Shown here one piece after another: positions 20,760 through 33,059 of a stretch of 64,000 nt of DNA; within the stretch, counting starts at the first letter, position 1, and each line of letters opens with the position of its first letter. The stretch comes from Sabellastarte sp. h YS-2021 (taxonomy: Eukaryota > Annelida > Polychaeta > Sabellida > Sabellidae): positions 19,527,464 through 19,591,463 of the forward strand of contig OZ024929.1 of NCBI GenBank assembly GCA_964017235.1. The letters run 5' to 3'. Below the pieces are notes generated by a model, which was not told the DNA's origin, did no database searches, and was given only the letters and a program-made list of their open reading frames with translations. The position numbers and the translations under genes were made by a program.

Positions 20760-21382
20760 CTATATGGAATGGTTCAAAGATGTAAGGGTAAGGTGGGTGG
20801 GTGGGGAATCCAAGTATAATCTTGAATAATTTTTTGAATATTTGCAGAGGGTTTTAGTGAATTGCCATCTGGAAAGTAAATCAGCCAGAACATCAGTTTT
20901 ACCAGGGAGGTGGGAAAACTGAAAATGTATATTAAACATGGCGGCAATGAGCCAGATGTTTCGAGCACATCTTGCTAACATAGAATCCCTAGCTTTACCT
21001 GTAGTCAAGACCTGAACTACAGCCATGTTGTCACAAAAGATTTGAATCTTTTTGTTTGACCAGTGTGATGACCAAATTTTAGAAGCTACCACAATATTAA
21101 CCATCTCCAACTGTGTGATATCATAGTTTTCGTAACCATGAGGAACCGGAAGATTATATATCATGTTACCAAAGTGACCTCGTAAACCAGTGAGGCAAGC
21201 ATCCAGATGTACTGGTATGTGAGAAAACTGTTGGTGATAAAATGTAACACCATTGTAACTTGTAAGGAAAATATTGAACCAAGCCAGATCATGGAAAATC
21301 CAGAGGTTAATAAAATTTTATTAATATTATAATTTTCAGATTCAACATTCGTTTCAAGAAGTATCTGGCTGACTAGATACAT
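20760..21382 (-). pseudogene. RNase H region (YR copy 2)
   Basis: 21164-20760 carries IYNLPVPHGYENYDITQLEM (with the catalytic Glu), NKKIQIFCDNMAVVQVL (with the Asp) and VLADLLSRW. The preceding frame (21382-21161) holds the start of the domain with the LDACLTG-like segment in shifted frames. This matches RNase H of copy 1 in order and spacing. Confidence 0.85.
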
Positions 21383-21596
21383 TTATTGATTTACAATAAA
21401 CTGCCCAAAAGGGTATGCAAGTTCTTCTTACTGGCATATGTCTTGTTGGACCAATTTTTACACAAATTAACAATCTTCAAGCTTATTCTGAGGTGTAGAT
21501 ATTGTTCTCTGAACAGTATCAATTAAAATACCAAGACATACTACCGATGTGTTGGGGGTACCAATTTCTTAAGAGATATTTCAAGGCCAAGGTCTT

Positions 21597-22415
21597 TCAA
21601 AAGTTGCTGTAGAAAAGCAAAGGGTTTGTGGATTTCTGAGGGCAAACCTGTATATATAAGATCATCAATATAATTTTATAATGTGGAGAAACCTTGCTGG
21701 GCCATAATAAAGTGAATGGCATCAGTGCAGCTCTGAAAAATTTGGCTTCCATGTCTAACGGAATTGACCGATCTAGGAAGTAAGAATTTTCGAATTTTAA
21801 GCCCAACAGGTCAATGTCTGAAGGATCTATCTTGATTTGCCAAAAGGCCCTGCTGATATCTATCTTGCAAATTTGGACAGCAGGGCCAAGTTTTATCAGT
21901 GATTCAGTGATATTATCTACAGAAGTGAGAGTATAGTCTGTGCCAAGATTAGTGTCTTCCAATACACCACCATTCACAGATAAGCCCTTTAGCCAGCTGA
22001 GGTCCATAATGGTCCTCTTTTTGCTGGAGTCCTGTTTATCCCTGACCTTAAGGGGAGAAACATGAAGATCAAGTGGTTTTGAGTCAAGGGGGCAGAAAAT
22101 ACCCCAAAATTGAAGCTCTTCCCAAATATAGTTGCCTACATGTTGCTTATTTTGAAGGACTGATGAATGATTTGTTTCTGTAGGTACTAGACGTGAAGCT
22201 CTATTAAAATCTAAAGGGAATCCATATTGCAACAGATTTATAAGTTGTGTGTCCCAATAATTGACCAAATAACATCGCCAATTATCAATGTTTAAATATG
22301 ACTGCACTGGTATTCTACAACAAAGATACTTGGGTAAACCTGAACTCTTAATCAGTAAGTGGGATTTGATAACATTAGGTACATATTCCCAAGACACTGG
22401 ATTACCAACATACAA
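21597..22415 (-). pseudogene. reverse transcriptase (YR copy 2)
   Basis: A 272-codon stretch starting at MYVGNPVSWEYVP, with RIPVQSYLNIDNWRCYLVNY, KRTIMDLSWLKGLSVNGGV and ICKIDISRAFWQIKIDPSD (motif A). A frame break after RAALMPF puts the YxDD segment (near 21660-21670) in another frame. Upstream (22418-23500) the linker is represented by degenerate frames. Confidence 0.9.
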
Positions 22416-22613
22416 TTTTAAAGGACCTTTGGGTATGAAACCAAAAGTAAACTGTTTGCGTTCCTGAAGTGCTCTGAAGTGCCTACAGTGCTTGATTGGC
22501 GAGTAAAACGCAATGCATTAAGAAGGCTACAGTTTCCATCTAACAATGTGTTCGAATTATTAGTGCAAATAACATCAGTGTCATCTGAATGCTCATTTTT
22601 CTTTACAAATGTG

Positions 22614-22749
22614 CCATTGGTCGGCAGTTTACAGTACAGAACCCTAACGAACTGTATGTACTGGTTTCCTCTGCCCTTCCAACTACCCATTGTGATATGA
22701 CCTGTACAGTGTTGAAAGCGATGTAAAACCCCAAATAAACAATAAACAA
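22614..22749 (+). mobile_element. SINE-B, 5'-truncated, inside YR copy 2
   Basis: This contains the 3' body and tail of SINE-B (CAGTTTACAGTACAGAACCC, TGAAAGCGATGTAAAACCCC) and lacks the tRNA-like head. It is flanked by a perfect 14-bp duplication TCTTTACAAATGTG at 22600-22613 and 22750-22763. It interrupts the linker before the RT of YR copy 2. Confidence 0.92.
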
Positions 22750-23784
22750 TCTTTACAAATGTGAAGCCAGCAACATTCCTGTCACTATCACTATACCCAC
22801 ACAAAAGCCCAGTTTTGTTTTTATTACCCTGTGAAAGTTCTTTTGCCTGCTGAGTCAACTGGGACTCGACAACTGTGCCAGGACATTGATGGGACTGTTT
22901 TCACTCCCTGAAGTGCTTATCAGCAATAAGATTTGCAAAACATAACCCTTCGTGTACCTTCTCTGGAAATTGACATATTTTTTGATTCTCTTGACACACA
23001 ACTGGCGAAGAAACTGTCTCATCAGTAATATTTTTCTGAATATTTTTCTTGGTATACAAACTCCCCTTCAAAAACCCAGTTTCGTTTTATTCCCTTCCAA
23101 AAATGCATTTTCTTGCACACCCAACTGGGGCTGTAAACTTGTACCAAGAAAAGGTGGATGTTTGCACTCCTCTGAGCGCTGAAACCCCAGAATCTTGTGT
23201 ACTTCGAGAACCATCAAATTGATAACACACATTTTGAAATACTTTGAAACATATTGTGTAACGACAAGCATGGACTACCATCAATTAGTTTAACCTTGGG
23301 TTTAGATACATTCTGTGAAAAACTCACTTTGGCATTGGTCACATCGTTCTGATGAGGCACACAGAGGCGAGCTTGATGTTGGACTGATGGAACACCAGTA
23401 CCAGTAAATGAATCAGTACTCTGAATGTGCAAAAGTTTTGCCATTACTGAAACATGCTGAACAAATGTGTCTATAAATGACACCTCCAGTCTCATGAGTT
23501 ATTGACTGATGGCAACTGCCTTGATTATAATATTGACAGGGCATTGAATTTTTTTCCTATTTGGCCAGAAAAATTTGGGAGGTGATGCCTATGTGCATTG
23601 GCATGTCTAACACGGTTAAATTTTTTCAACCTCACTGTAATTTTTTGTCTCTCCCTGTTCCATTCTGCAAAGCAGAAGGGCGTGGCTGGCTTTGGACACA
23701 TCCCAAGAAAAGTCATTTGCAACACCGAAAAGTGCCACAAAGGTAACCTAACATATTTCTTAATTTCCTATTTTTTTTCATCCT

Positions 23785-24219
23785 TCATGATGCAACGAAA
23801 GCCAGCCACCCATTGAGTAACAGACAAGTAATACGCTCTTTTGCTACACAAGAAAGTACATATTTATGAGGCCACTTAACGTGGTTGGCTGCCATGACTT
23901 CCACGGTACACCCCCTTAATGACTTCAGTTTTGTACCTGGCTTCTCACTGTCTGTGAGCTCCTTAAGGCGTTTGGCAACTTGAGCTTGAAGAACTGCATC
24001 TTGATGAATACTATGCAGATCTGGAATGTGAGATGAATCCTGGTGACCAGAGGAAAATGTGACTGGTACATTATCTTTACCTTTGGATTTCACATGTTTA
24101 TTTTTGATTTTGCTAGAATCAGTATTCTTTTTACAAGATTTGGCTTCCATTGTATCCAAACGCTTGTCCATTGCTTGTAATTGACTAAGAATCTGGATAT
24201 TGATAGCCTGCTGTGACAC
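23785..24219 (-). pseudogene. gag-like protein (YR copy 2)
   Basis: 144 codons aligning with the middle of the copy 1 gag-like protein: QQAINIQILSQLQAMDKRLD (coiled-coil-like), LQAQVAKRLKELTDSEKPGT and NHVKWPHKYVLSC. Upstream sequence to about 24420 probably holds the acidic N-terminus in broken frames. Confidence 0.75.
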
Positions 24220-24849
24220 ATTTTGTACATCCGAACCTGTCGGATCTGAACTAGCAAGTGATTTTTTTGTTTACAGTACTATAGACCTCAGCCTTTTGTT
24301 TGTCATCTGAACTAGCTATTAATGTTTCACAGTCTTATTCATTAATGGATGAATTATCAGAAAGTTGCCCGGAATTAGAGGTTCCTTGTGTTGGCAGCAA
24401 ATTTTTCAGAAAGGTACTATCCTCTGCCATCTGGATTTGCACGGGAAAGTGAACTTCATCCAGACCTCAAATTGTACTGACGAGTGGGTATATCAGTCAT
24501 GTTGTCAGTAATCAATAAACAATAAAAACCATTTGAAATGGCCAATCAAACGGTCAAGCTACAAGGTGACAGATCAATAACCAATAAGATGATTGGAAAC
24601 AAGACCACTAATATTGACACTAAATTCTATAGTAGCCAATCATAGGCACCCCCAGGGCTGAACTACCCAGCACCGTAAAGCCGGTCCGCAAATAATTTGT
24701 ATTTACAAGTTGCAAATTCTGAAATACATGTAACAAGTTTTAGGAAACAGGATGACGATGCAAAGTTATTATTATTTATAGAACTGGGTCAAAAAAAAAT
24801 ATTTTTGCAATTTCAGTAATTTAACAAATGAAATGCATTCAACAAAAAA

Positions 24850-26760
24850 GACCCCCTGCATGAGATTTGTTTGGTTGCTTTTGACAAGTCAAAATGTGTC
24901 ACCTATTGGACAATTCATTCAAAGTCACCTACCACTAGGATTAACTCATTTCCACATGTATGGAATGAAATTAGGAACAAGACAGCATTCAAGGCAGATG
25001 TATGTCATATGTATCAACACACTAGAGGATCCAGGGGGGTTCAGGAGGTTCGACCCCCCACTTGAAAAATTATGTAAAGGGGTTCAACCCAAAGTACAAA
25101 ATTATTTCTTGATAGTGGTGTTAAATTTACAGGAAATGCATCTTCATCTTACAGGAAATGCACTATATTTTTACCAAAATAAAAATTAATTTTACAGTCT
25201 CAGTTGACTGTAATTATTATTTTGATTGTTTAATAAATTTGTTAAGCTAAATGTTTGTCTTTTCCTGTTACAACCTGAAAGTAACTACCAATTACTATCG
25301 CACTTGCCCTGGGGACTGTAACAGTTCAAAATTGGACTGATTGCACACAAAATTCTAAACCATGCCCAGCCTATTTACTTCAATGGGAAACTCTATTCAT
25401 ACACCTAGCATAGATGTACCATATGGAATTAGTTAAAATTTAAGTTACATCACGTCCCTTTTTTACTATAAAGTTTACAAATCCCACAACCAATCAATTT
25501 TGCACATTTTGTTCCTCAATAAGATCTTTTAAGAAGCATCTTAAGACTCACTTCTTCTCCAACTCAAGTTTTCTGACTTAGTACTTTCCCTTTATTTACA
25601 CCCACATCCTAGGATTATAGGTCTAGAACATCAACTAACCTTTGTCCATTATTATGTCACTTTTGTTAGTGCACTTATGCCCCCTTTTTGTGGAAGATAT
25701 TGCAAAACAAGAAAACAAATTGCCAACTAAACAATTATGCCAGGAGACCATAATTTGTGAACTTGCCATAATAGGTTCATAAGCATTAATGTTCCATTAT
25801 GTAATTACAAGACAGGTAGTTACAAGCAATCAAGTAGCTTTTACCCAATATACTACATTTCATTGTGGTAAATATGTCACCGTCTGTGATGGTGCATACA
25901 AAAATCCTTTTTGGCCCTGTTTAGATTGATTTAAGCCCTATAAAATGTTTGACTAGATTAGAGACTTATTACAGACCAAACATAGGAAAAGGGTTGATAA
26001 AAGAATGCTTTCAATTTTTCAACACAAATTAGACAAGAAAAGGTTGTCCCCAAAAAATAAATAAATATTTTGCATGTTTTGTTAGCTGTTTTGTTAGCTG
26101 TCACATGATTTCATGTCTTGTAACTAGTTGATGCTATGTGCAGCTGTAATTCTTTTAAAGGCTTTACTTGCATTTTTAACAATGTTTCCTATTGTTCTGC
26201 TTATTGTTGCCCAACTTTCATGCACAACTTTGCTCAATCTCCTCACTTACTGTTTCTGGTATGACCTGTAAAATGTATTGGAAGCAATGTTGAACTACTT
26301 TTTAGTATATTTATCTATTAATGTACTTTTGAATCTACCATCAGAGATCTATACAAGATTCTGTACTTGCTTCATCTAAACACAGCTGTCCTCATAGCAA
26401 ATGATCTAGTAAGTAGGACTAATTGGACTAATGCAATTCCTACTCACACACACCCTTCGAGCTTATGAGACACTAGACTCCATTCCAAAATTTATTATCA
26501 CTCGATCCTTTATACCTTCACCCCCTCCCGACCTCCACATTGGAAACAATCACTGGGTCCAAGTCAAACAAAGGATACATTTCAAAACTGGATTGATTAC
26601 GTGCAGAATTCTTAAACACGGCCAACCAGATCACTTAAATGAACAAAACTGTTCATAAGCCTCATATAGAAGTACCAGATGCTGTTGATAAAATTCAGAA
26701 TGGTTTTGTTAATAGTGATATATGATGAGATTAATCTTATAATGTCATTTGAAAGCTTTA
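24850..26760 (+). mobile_element. LINE C-terminal scraps
   Basis: Three degenerate pieces: 24871-25065, 25320-25580 (QFKIGLIAHKILNHAQPIYF, later SFKKHLKTHFF) and 26431-26658 (NHWVQVKQRIHFKTGLITCR, then ILKHGQPDHL). They resemble the post-RT region of CR1/jockey-type LINEs (HWLPVxxRIxFK pattern). The last two are similar to each other. All are short and broken, and the intervals between them are unassigned. Confidence 0.5.
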
Positions 26761-27585
26761 CTTTACCATAGCTCTATGGTCATTAGATTACATGAAAACA
26801 ACATCTCTATAATTCTTTATATGTTTTAAATTTTCCAATAAACAATATTATTCTGTGGTACTTTATGGGAGGGCTTGGACTGATTCCAGGGCATGAGGTG
26901 GTAACCAATCTATACATCTTACAATTTTTTTGCTCAATTTTTTTAATCTGCCTCATCGAAACAAAATATGAAAAGGATTAGCTCTATAAATTATCACAAG
27001 GTAAAAATCAACTTGCAATTGTATTTTATTTTTCAATTATTTTTTTCAATGAACAACCCACTTTTCTCAGTTAGAACAATTAACCATATTCAAGTTGAAT
27101 TTTTTCATGTAATTTATATGGTCAAGTTCTATGGAAAAGTAATATAGTCACACGAGATAATCATCTTGATTTTAAGTCAATAACTGAAAATAGTGAAATC
27201 TTCTAAGTCTAAGGCCACAGACTTAGTATGAGTTTAAGACTTAAGTCCTGACCTTAACTCTTAGTCTGGGCCAAGTCTTTTTTTGAAACCCCGTCCCTGC
27301 TGTGACTGGACCATTAGTCTTACAATTTATGCACTCATTAACATTCAGATTTTATGGGATAACCTTCTCAGAATTGCAGATAAAAATAATCATTACTAAC
27401 AAAACAGTTATCACAGGTAATGGGCCGTCACGATAAAATGACATATTCTTTATTTATACTCACCATTACTTAGCTTGGATCAAACAGAATATCACCATGC
27501 AATATTTAACAGATTCTTCCATATAGATATCTCCTGACAGATAAATAAATCACAGCTAATGTGCCTAGTGGGGTGGTGCTGTACC
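26761..27585. other. no gene recognised
   Basis: AT-rich non-coding DNA without a recognisable element. Confidence 0.5.
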
Positions 27586-28770
27586 AGCATCAGATTCACG
27601 TTTACATTTAGAGGTTTACTTCAGCTTATGTATACATCTATGTGGCTTACAACATCAAATGTCTGATTTAAAAAAGTGAAAATCCAACTCTGACACTACT
27701 TCTAGGATTTATAGCCTCAATCCTAGGCTTGACCTCTGGTCAGCTAATCACAAATCCGGGCAACTGGGCTTTTGGCACCAGCTTATGTCTTGGTCACTTT
27801 CAAACCGGATGCAAATTTGAAACACATAAGAAATTTTACCCACCAACCCACCCGTGTACAACCTGACCGACTTGAACCTAGGTTTCACCTAGTTTTCGCT
27901 TTCGAGTAATGAGTGGGACCCATTGAGTTCTAACCCGCCTTTAGGGAGGTCTCTTAGGATTTATGTGACTCATTACAGATCAGGGTTTTGACTAACTGAG
28001 TCTTACTGTTGAGTAACATCACTCATGATTTACAATTAGGCAGGACCACCTCCTACCAATTTTGACTTAAGATTATTGTGTAATTCTTTTCTTTTCAATT
28101 TCGAAGTAGAGCTGGACCCCTTTGGGACTTAGCCCCCAGGAGGGAGGTCTCTGCAGATTGATGTGGCTCTTCTGATTCTGGGTACTTGGGAACAAGATCA
28201 AACTGTATTCCACCAATATAAGGCTTGACCTCGCTGACCCGGTGTTCCCAATACAGGCATTGACCTTAGAATCTAGACTTTGACCTTGAATACCCAACTA
28301 TGACAAATGACAATTGAGTTTGCCCTATTGGTATTATATTGTATATTATTGTATATATTGTAACCTTATGGTATTCACTATGATAATTATAACCAGATGG
28401 TATTATTTTAACCAAACGGTATTTTATTGTTCTTATCTTGTAACTACTTGGTATTAATGTCCTTCTGCTGGACTTTTTAAGATATTACTCTGTAACATTT
28501 CAAACACTTAAACTCTTCTCACTAATGTGTAAATAAAACTTGCCCAAACCAATCACCTTTGTAACTGAGATTGACCTTTACGACCTCACAACTTACTAGA
28601 TTGACCTTCTGATCTCACAACTCGCATTACACTTCAACCACAGATATCACACACTGGGTTTGAACCAAGCAACTGCAGATTCATGTTTACATTTAGAGGT
28701 TTACTTCAGCTTTTGTAGACATATATGTGGCCTCCAGCATCAAATGTCTGACTTGGGACAGTGATTTCCC
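27586..28770. repeat. 1.1 kb segment bounded by about 85-bp direct repeats
   Basis: The stretch from about 27594 (GTTTACATTTAGAGGTTTAC) recurs at about 28685 with roughly 85% identity over some 85 bp, ending near the CATCAAATGTCTGA words at 27653 and 28739. The interior also repeats a GGGAGGTCTC module (27944 and 28144). No ORF was found. It may be a non-autonomous element with direct terminal repeats, or a local duplication. Confidence 0.55.
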
Positions 28771-29610
28771 ACCTTTTCATGTTTGGTTGTTTACATGTGT
28801 CCAAGTCCAATTTGCGACACCTAACATCTGATCTGCGACAGCAAATTTCTTCACTCTGGGAGGAAAAAAATCGGATGAAAGGTAAAATCACAGTGTCATA
28901 TGTAGAAAACTGGATGTATGGTGACAGACAATTGTGTGACAAAAATCATGAATCAGACATTGGATGTGGTAAGCTTCAAGCATGTGTAAATAACCTAAGT
29001 GGTTATTATACTCTACTGAAACACTGCCCTAAAAATTTGCAAATAAAGTAAAACTGAAACACTACCCTAAAAAATTTGCAAATTAAGTAAAAATAGCTAT
29101 TGTAAATCACACTAACTTATTATTAAGGTAGAGGATACGGACGGAGGATACCAGGAATACTTCGCTGAAAACCAATGTTTTAAACTACATCCGATTTGTC
29201 AAGTTGAAACTTTTGTACTTACTGCTTGGCTTGTTAACCTGGCACAATCCTCAATTTGAAACAAAATAATTTAAACAATAGAATTAACAAGAACACTCAA
29301 AGAGCACAGACCTCTACTAAAAGCATGCAATAATAAGTAAATTGGAAATCCGAATTTTTAGTTTTATCCAGCGGGTAATCCATATCAATTTTAAAATGGA
29401 ATCTAAGTTGGACTAAGACCCATCTTTTGATTTTTTTTCATAAAGTTACAACCCGTATTATTTGAATAATCCTGCTACCAAACAGACAAATTAAGAGTCA
29501 CGAAGTATAGTGGACAAGTCATGATTACTGATACCAAAGTAAAACTATGTAAGGTGTGTGTATGAAAATTAGTTTTTAGTCTATTTAGGGCGACAATTTC
29601 ATAGTTAAAT
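28771..29610. other. no gene recognised
   Basis: Non-coding DNA with a short local duplication near 29020-29080 (CTGAAACACT followed by CCCTAAAAA, twice). One open frame of 96 codons (28761-29051) has no recognisable features. Confidence 0.45.
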
Positions 29611-29623
29611 GAAAAGAAATATA

Positions 29624-29858
29624 GGGGCCATGGTGGCAGAGTGGTAACACTCTCGCCTCCCACCTCTGAGATTGGAGTTTGAATCTCGGTCCGACCTTAA
29701 GTGGGAAAGCTGGTAGTTGCTTGATGTTGGTCAGCAGTTTACAGTACAGAACCTTGACCACTGTATGTACTGGTTTCCTCTGCCCAGTAAACTACCTGTC
29801 GTGATATGACCAATACAGTTTGTTGAAAGCGACATTAAAACTCAAATAAATAAATAAC
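29624..29858 (+). mobile_element. SINE-B, full length
   Basis: A tRNA-derived SINE. Its A box lies in GGTGGCAGAGTGGTAAC and its B box in GTTTGAATCTC. A shared body (CAGCAGTTTACAGTACAGAA, CTGGTTTCCTCTGCCC) and a tail ending AAATAAATAAATAAC follow. A 12-bp duplication AAAAGAAATATA flanks it at 29612-29623 and 29859-29870. This is the best copy in the window for defining the family. Confidence 0.93.
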
Positions 29859-29870
29859 AAAAGAAATATA

Positions 29871-31285
29871 CTGTTATATTTGTACCAAAGATTCACTGGC
29901 AGCACACATGTAGAGACAATGACAGTAGTTAGCAGGGGAGACTGCTGCATTCTGGTCAGGGAAATTATGCAGTTACTGAACAGGATCCCAAACCTATTCT
30001 CTACAACTCCCCTACCCCTGTTAATTACAGATTTTGCATTTCTTGTTAGGAGGAGGTACTTCACTAACCATGGTTTTATTGCAAAGGAGTCATCTCCGAG
30101 GAGGAAGTAGTTGGCATGTGGGCCTTCTCCTTCTTCCATATTAGTTTACTCTACCTAATATGGAGATACTTTCTAGCATGTTAGACCTACAATAATTCAC
30201 ATTTGTATTGTGACCAAATTATAAGAAACTGGTGATAGTGGATAGTAGCAGAATTTCTGAAGATCACATTCTACATTCTTATCATGTCATTGTTCTTTTA
30301 CTAATCCATCCATTTCAGTATTAAAAGTATTTTGTTTTCCTTTCCTTGAAAAGCTGGATCTTGTATGTTTGCATTTTAGTGTATTTGAGGTCATAATGTC
30401 CTCGTGTAGGTTGTGTCATCCAATTAACTTATCCCATATGTGATCATTTGGACTAAAAAGAATCAAACAATACATAACCTCTATTTAAAACCAGATACAT
30501 TTTGTGAAAGAAAAGGTATAAAACATACAATCGGTTTCTGTGGTTTGTCGCACATTCCTATGCAAAAAGCAGAAGTCTTCTATCAATGAACTTGGCGTTG
30601 CTATGAATCTAAATCTCTGCTATACCATTGCCTGTTGAAGGTCTAGGGTTCAACACTTGAGCGTCAGGTCTCTGGTTCGAATGTGTGCTTAAGGGAGAGG
30701 GTATGTACAGAGTTTTCCTTCTTACAGGATGTTTTGTTTGGGGTGCGTTTATTTGTCTGTGTTTGTGATTACGCCAAAAGTGATGAATTTTCTTGAATTT
30801 TGTGGGAAAGACCCTTATCATACTCCGAAAAACCAACTCAGACAACTGTCACTGACCAATTTGGTCTGTTTTTAGTCCTAAAATCACAAAAAAATTAGCT
30901 AAAATTCTGTCCTCTTATTTTTGATGTCACCTTGCTTTGGTTTATCCTTGGGTCAAGAAAGACTCATTACATACTTCTAATTTTCCGAAATACTTTCTAC
31001 CAAATTTACTGGACTTAATTTTTCCTTTTCTGTCATCATTTCATTTCTAACCTTTGTTTACCATTCAAGGTCATGCAACTTATATACCATGCTTTTAATC
31101 CAAGGTTTATGGTGGTTGTTGTAGCATTGAATCTAAACCTTTAATTGTATCAAATTAAGCATCAAATTTTATCAAATTAAGCATTAACCATTTGACAGCT
31201 AATTTTAAAATGCATGTATTAGTATCACACTATGATCTGCTAAAAATGTCAGAATTTTTAAATATACAAACCACTGGGGAATGGA
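29871..31285. other. no gene recognised
   Basis: Non-coding DNA. At about 30640-30700 a GGTTCGAATGTG word resembles a tRNA B box, but no partner A box was recognised, so no SINE is called. Confidence 0.4.
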
Positions 31286-31436
31286 ATGTAATTCTAATTC
31301 TAATTTGACTTTTATAGCACTTAATCTCCACTGAATAGTGGACTCTAAGGCGCAACAAGACAATAGCAATATACAAATTCAAAGTCCATGGACAGAAACA
31401 GGTCAGCACCATGGAGAAGCCATAAGAGAAAATGAC

Positions 31437-31961
31437 CTAAGGAGGATAAGCCTTTGCGTAGAGACAGGTTTTGAGTTTGATTCTAAAAGCGGCAATAGTG
31501 GGTGATGCACGAATGTCTTCAGGTAGTGAATTCCAAACAGTGGGAGCATCAAAGGCGAAACTGAAACCAAACTGCTTAGTGGACTTGTGAATTTTAGGTT
31601 GAAACTTTGGAACATTAAGGAAATTGGCAACACTCTGACTGCGTTTAGTATTGTAAGTATTGTGGTACGTGGAAAGATATGGAGAAAAATATTTCGGGAA
31701 GCCAGTATGAATAAACTTGTACACCAGGGTAGCCAGTTTGAACTCTGAGCGAAACTGAACAGGGAGCCAATGGAGTTTCCTGAGGACCGGAGTTAACCGA
31801 GTATATTTACTCGAATTTGTAACAATTCTAGCTGCACTATTTTGGATAGACTGTAATCTGTGAAGGTTGAATTTGGAGAGACTCCTGAAAAGTGAGTTAC
31901 AGTAGTCCAACCGACTACTAACAAAAGCATTGGCAACCGACACAGCTGCATCATGAGTCAA
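31437..31961 (-). pseudogene. LINE post-RT C-terminal region
   Basis: 174 codons with SSRLDYCNSLFRSLSKFNLH, KLHWLPVQFRSEFKLATLVY, FDAPTVWNSLPEDIRASPT and the C-terminus KLKTCLYAKAYPP. This conserved region follows RT in CR1/L2 elements. The Met at 31961 is not a true start; the frame is the continuation of the RT ORF after a break near 31990. Confidence 0.88.
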
Positions 31962-31991
31962 GAACTGCCTAATATTTCTAAAATCCCTCAG

Positions 31992-32969
31992 TTAAATAAA
32001 GCAGCTTTTACAAACATTCTGGACATGTTTAGAGAAAAAAAAATCAGAGTCAAACCACACACCCAGATTCCTGACTGACTTGGTGGGGTGAAGGGGGTTA
32101 CCCAAGATGTCAATTGGGAAACATACATTTAACCTTTCTCTCTGTTTCTTGGAGCCAAAAAGTATGAACTCAGTTTTATCTGGATTAAGTTTAAGTTTGC
32201 TAGCCGACATCCATTCCTTAACATCTTGAAAGTATCTGTTCAACTTATCAAAAGCACCTGAGGCATTCATGTGCGACAGATGGACATAAAATTGTGAATC
32301 GTCAGCGTAGAAATGAAATTTTACGCCTTTGTGTTTACCAATTAGAGTACTAAAGGGAGATGTGTAAAGAGAGAATAGGAGAGGACCCAGAACAGAACCC
32401 TCAGGTACGCCGAACAGCAATTTTTGTAAATCAGACAAAGTAGAACCAATCTTAACAGATTGAAAATGTTCCATCAGATAGGAAGAGAACCATTTGAGAG
32501 CAAAGCCACCAACACCGAACCAATCCTGAAGACAGCTGAGGAGTGTGGAATGATCAATAGTATCAAAGGCGGCCGAGAGATCCAGAAGTACCAAGGCAGT
32601 AACGTCACCCTGAGATAGTGACAGATGAATATCATTTTTGATGGAAAGCAGAGCTGTTTCTGTTGAATGTCCTGACTTAAATGCTGACTGGTATGAGTTA
32701 TCCAAGCCATGTCGATGAATATGGTCAACCAGCTGTTTAGCAACTACACGTTCGACCAGTTTGGAAATAAAGCTGAGTCCAGATACTGGGCGGTAGTTTT
32801 TCAAATCCTCAACAGGAAGCAAGGCCTTCTTTATAAGTGGAGTGACTACAGCCTTTTTGAACCCATCTGGAACCAGTCCCTCCCAGAGCGAACAATTAAC
32901 CAATTTGGTTATAGAAGGTAGAAGGATGTCAATACATTCCTTAATAAGGAATGTGTGCAATGGGTCCAA
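31992..32969 (-). pseudogene. LINE reverse transcriptase
   Basis: 325 codons spanning the RT domain: KNYRPVSGLSFISKLVERVV, FKSGHSTETALLSIKNDIHL, LVLLDLSAAFDTIDHSTLL (motif A), GVPEGSVLGPLLFSLYT (Glu where Gln is usual) and FHFYADDSQFYVHL (YADD). KLKLNPDKTEFILFGSKKQR and LGVWFDSDF close the domain. The RT frame itself is open, but both ends meet frameshifts. Confidence 0.93.
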
Positions 32970-33059
32970 CAGGCATGATTTGGTGGGTGATTTGCTGATT
33001 ATTTTACCAATTTCATCTTGAGTAACTTTAGTGTAGACTGTTAGTTTAGGAGGGTCACA

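Larger units (their letters stand above)
20000..24420 (-). mobile_element. YR (DIRS/Ngaro-like) retrotransposon, copy 2, decayed
   Basis: Read on the minus strand, the order is gag-like (24219-23785), linker, RT (22415-21597), RNase H (21382-20760) and tyrosine recombinase (20446-20000), matching copy 1. The proteins differ clearly from copy 1 while motifs align (WSNKKIQIFCDNMAVVQVL here, WANKKIKMNCDNQAVVEVL there), so these are different families rather than recent duplicates. Frameshifts, stops and a SINE-B insertion (22614-22749) show decay. Outer ends were not determined. Confidence 0.85.
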
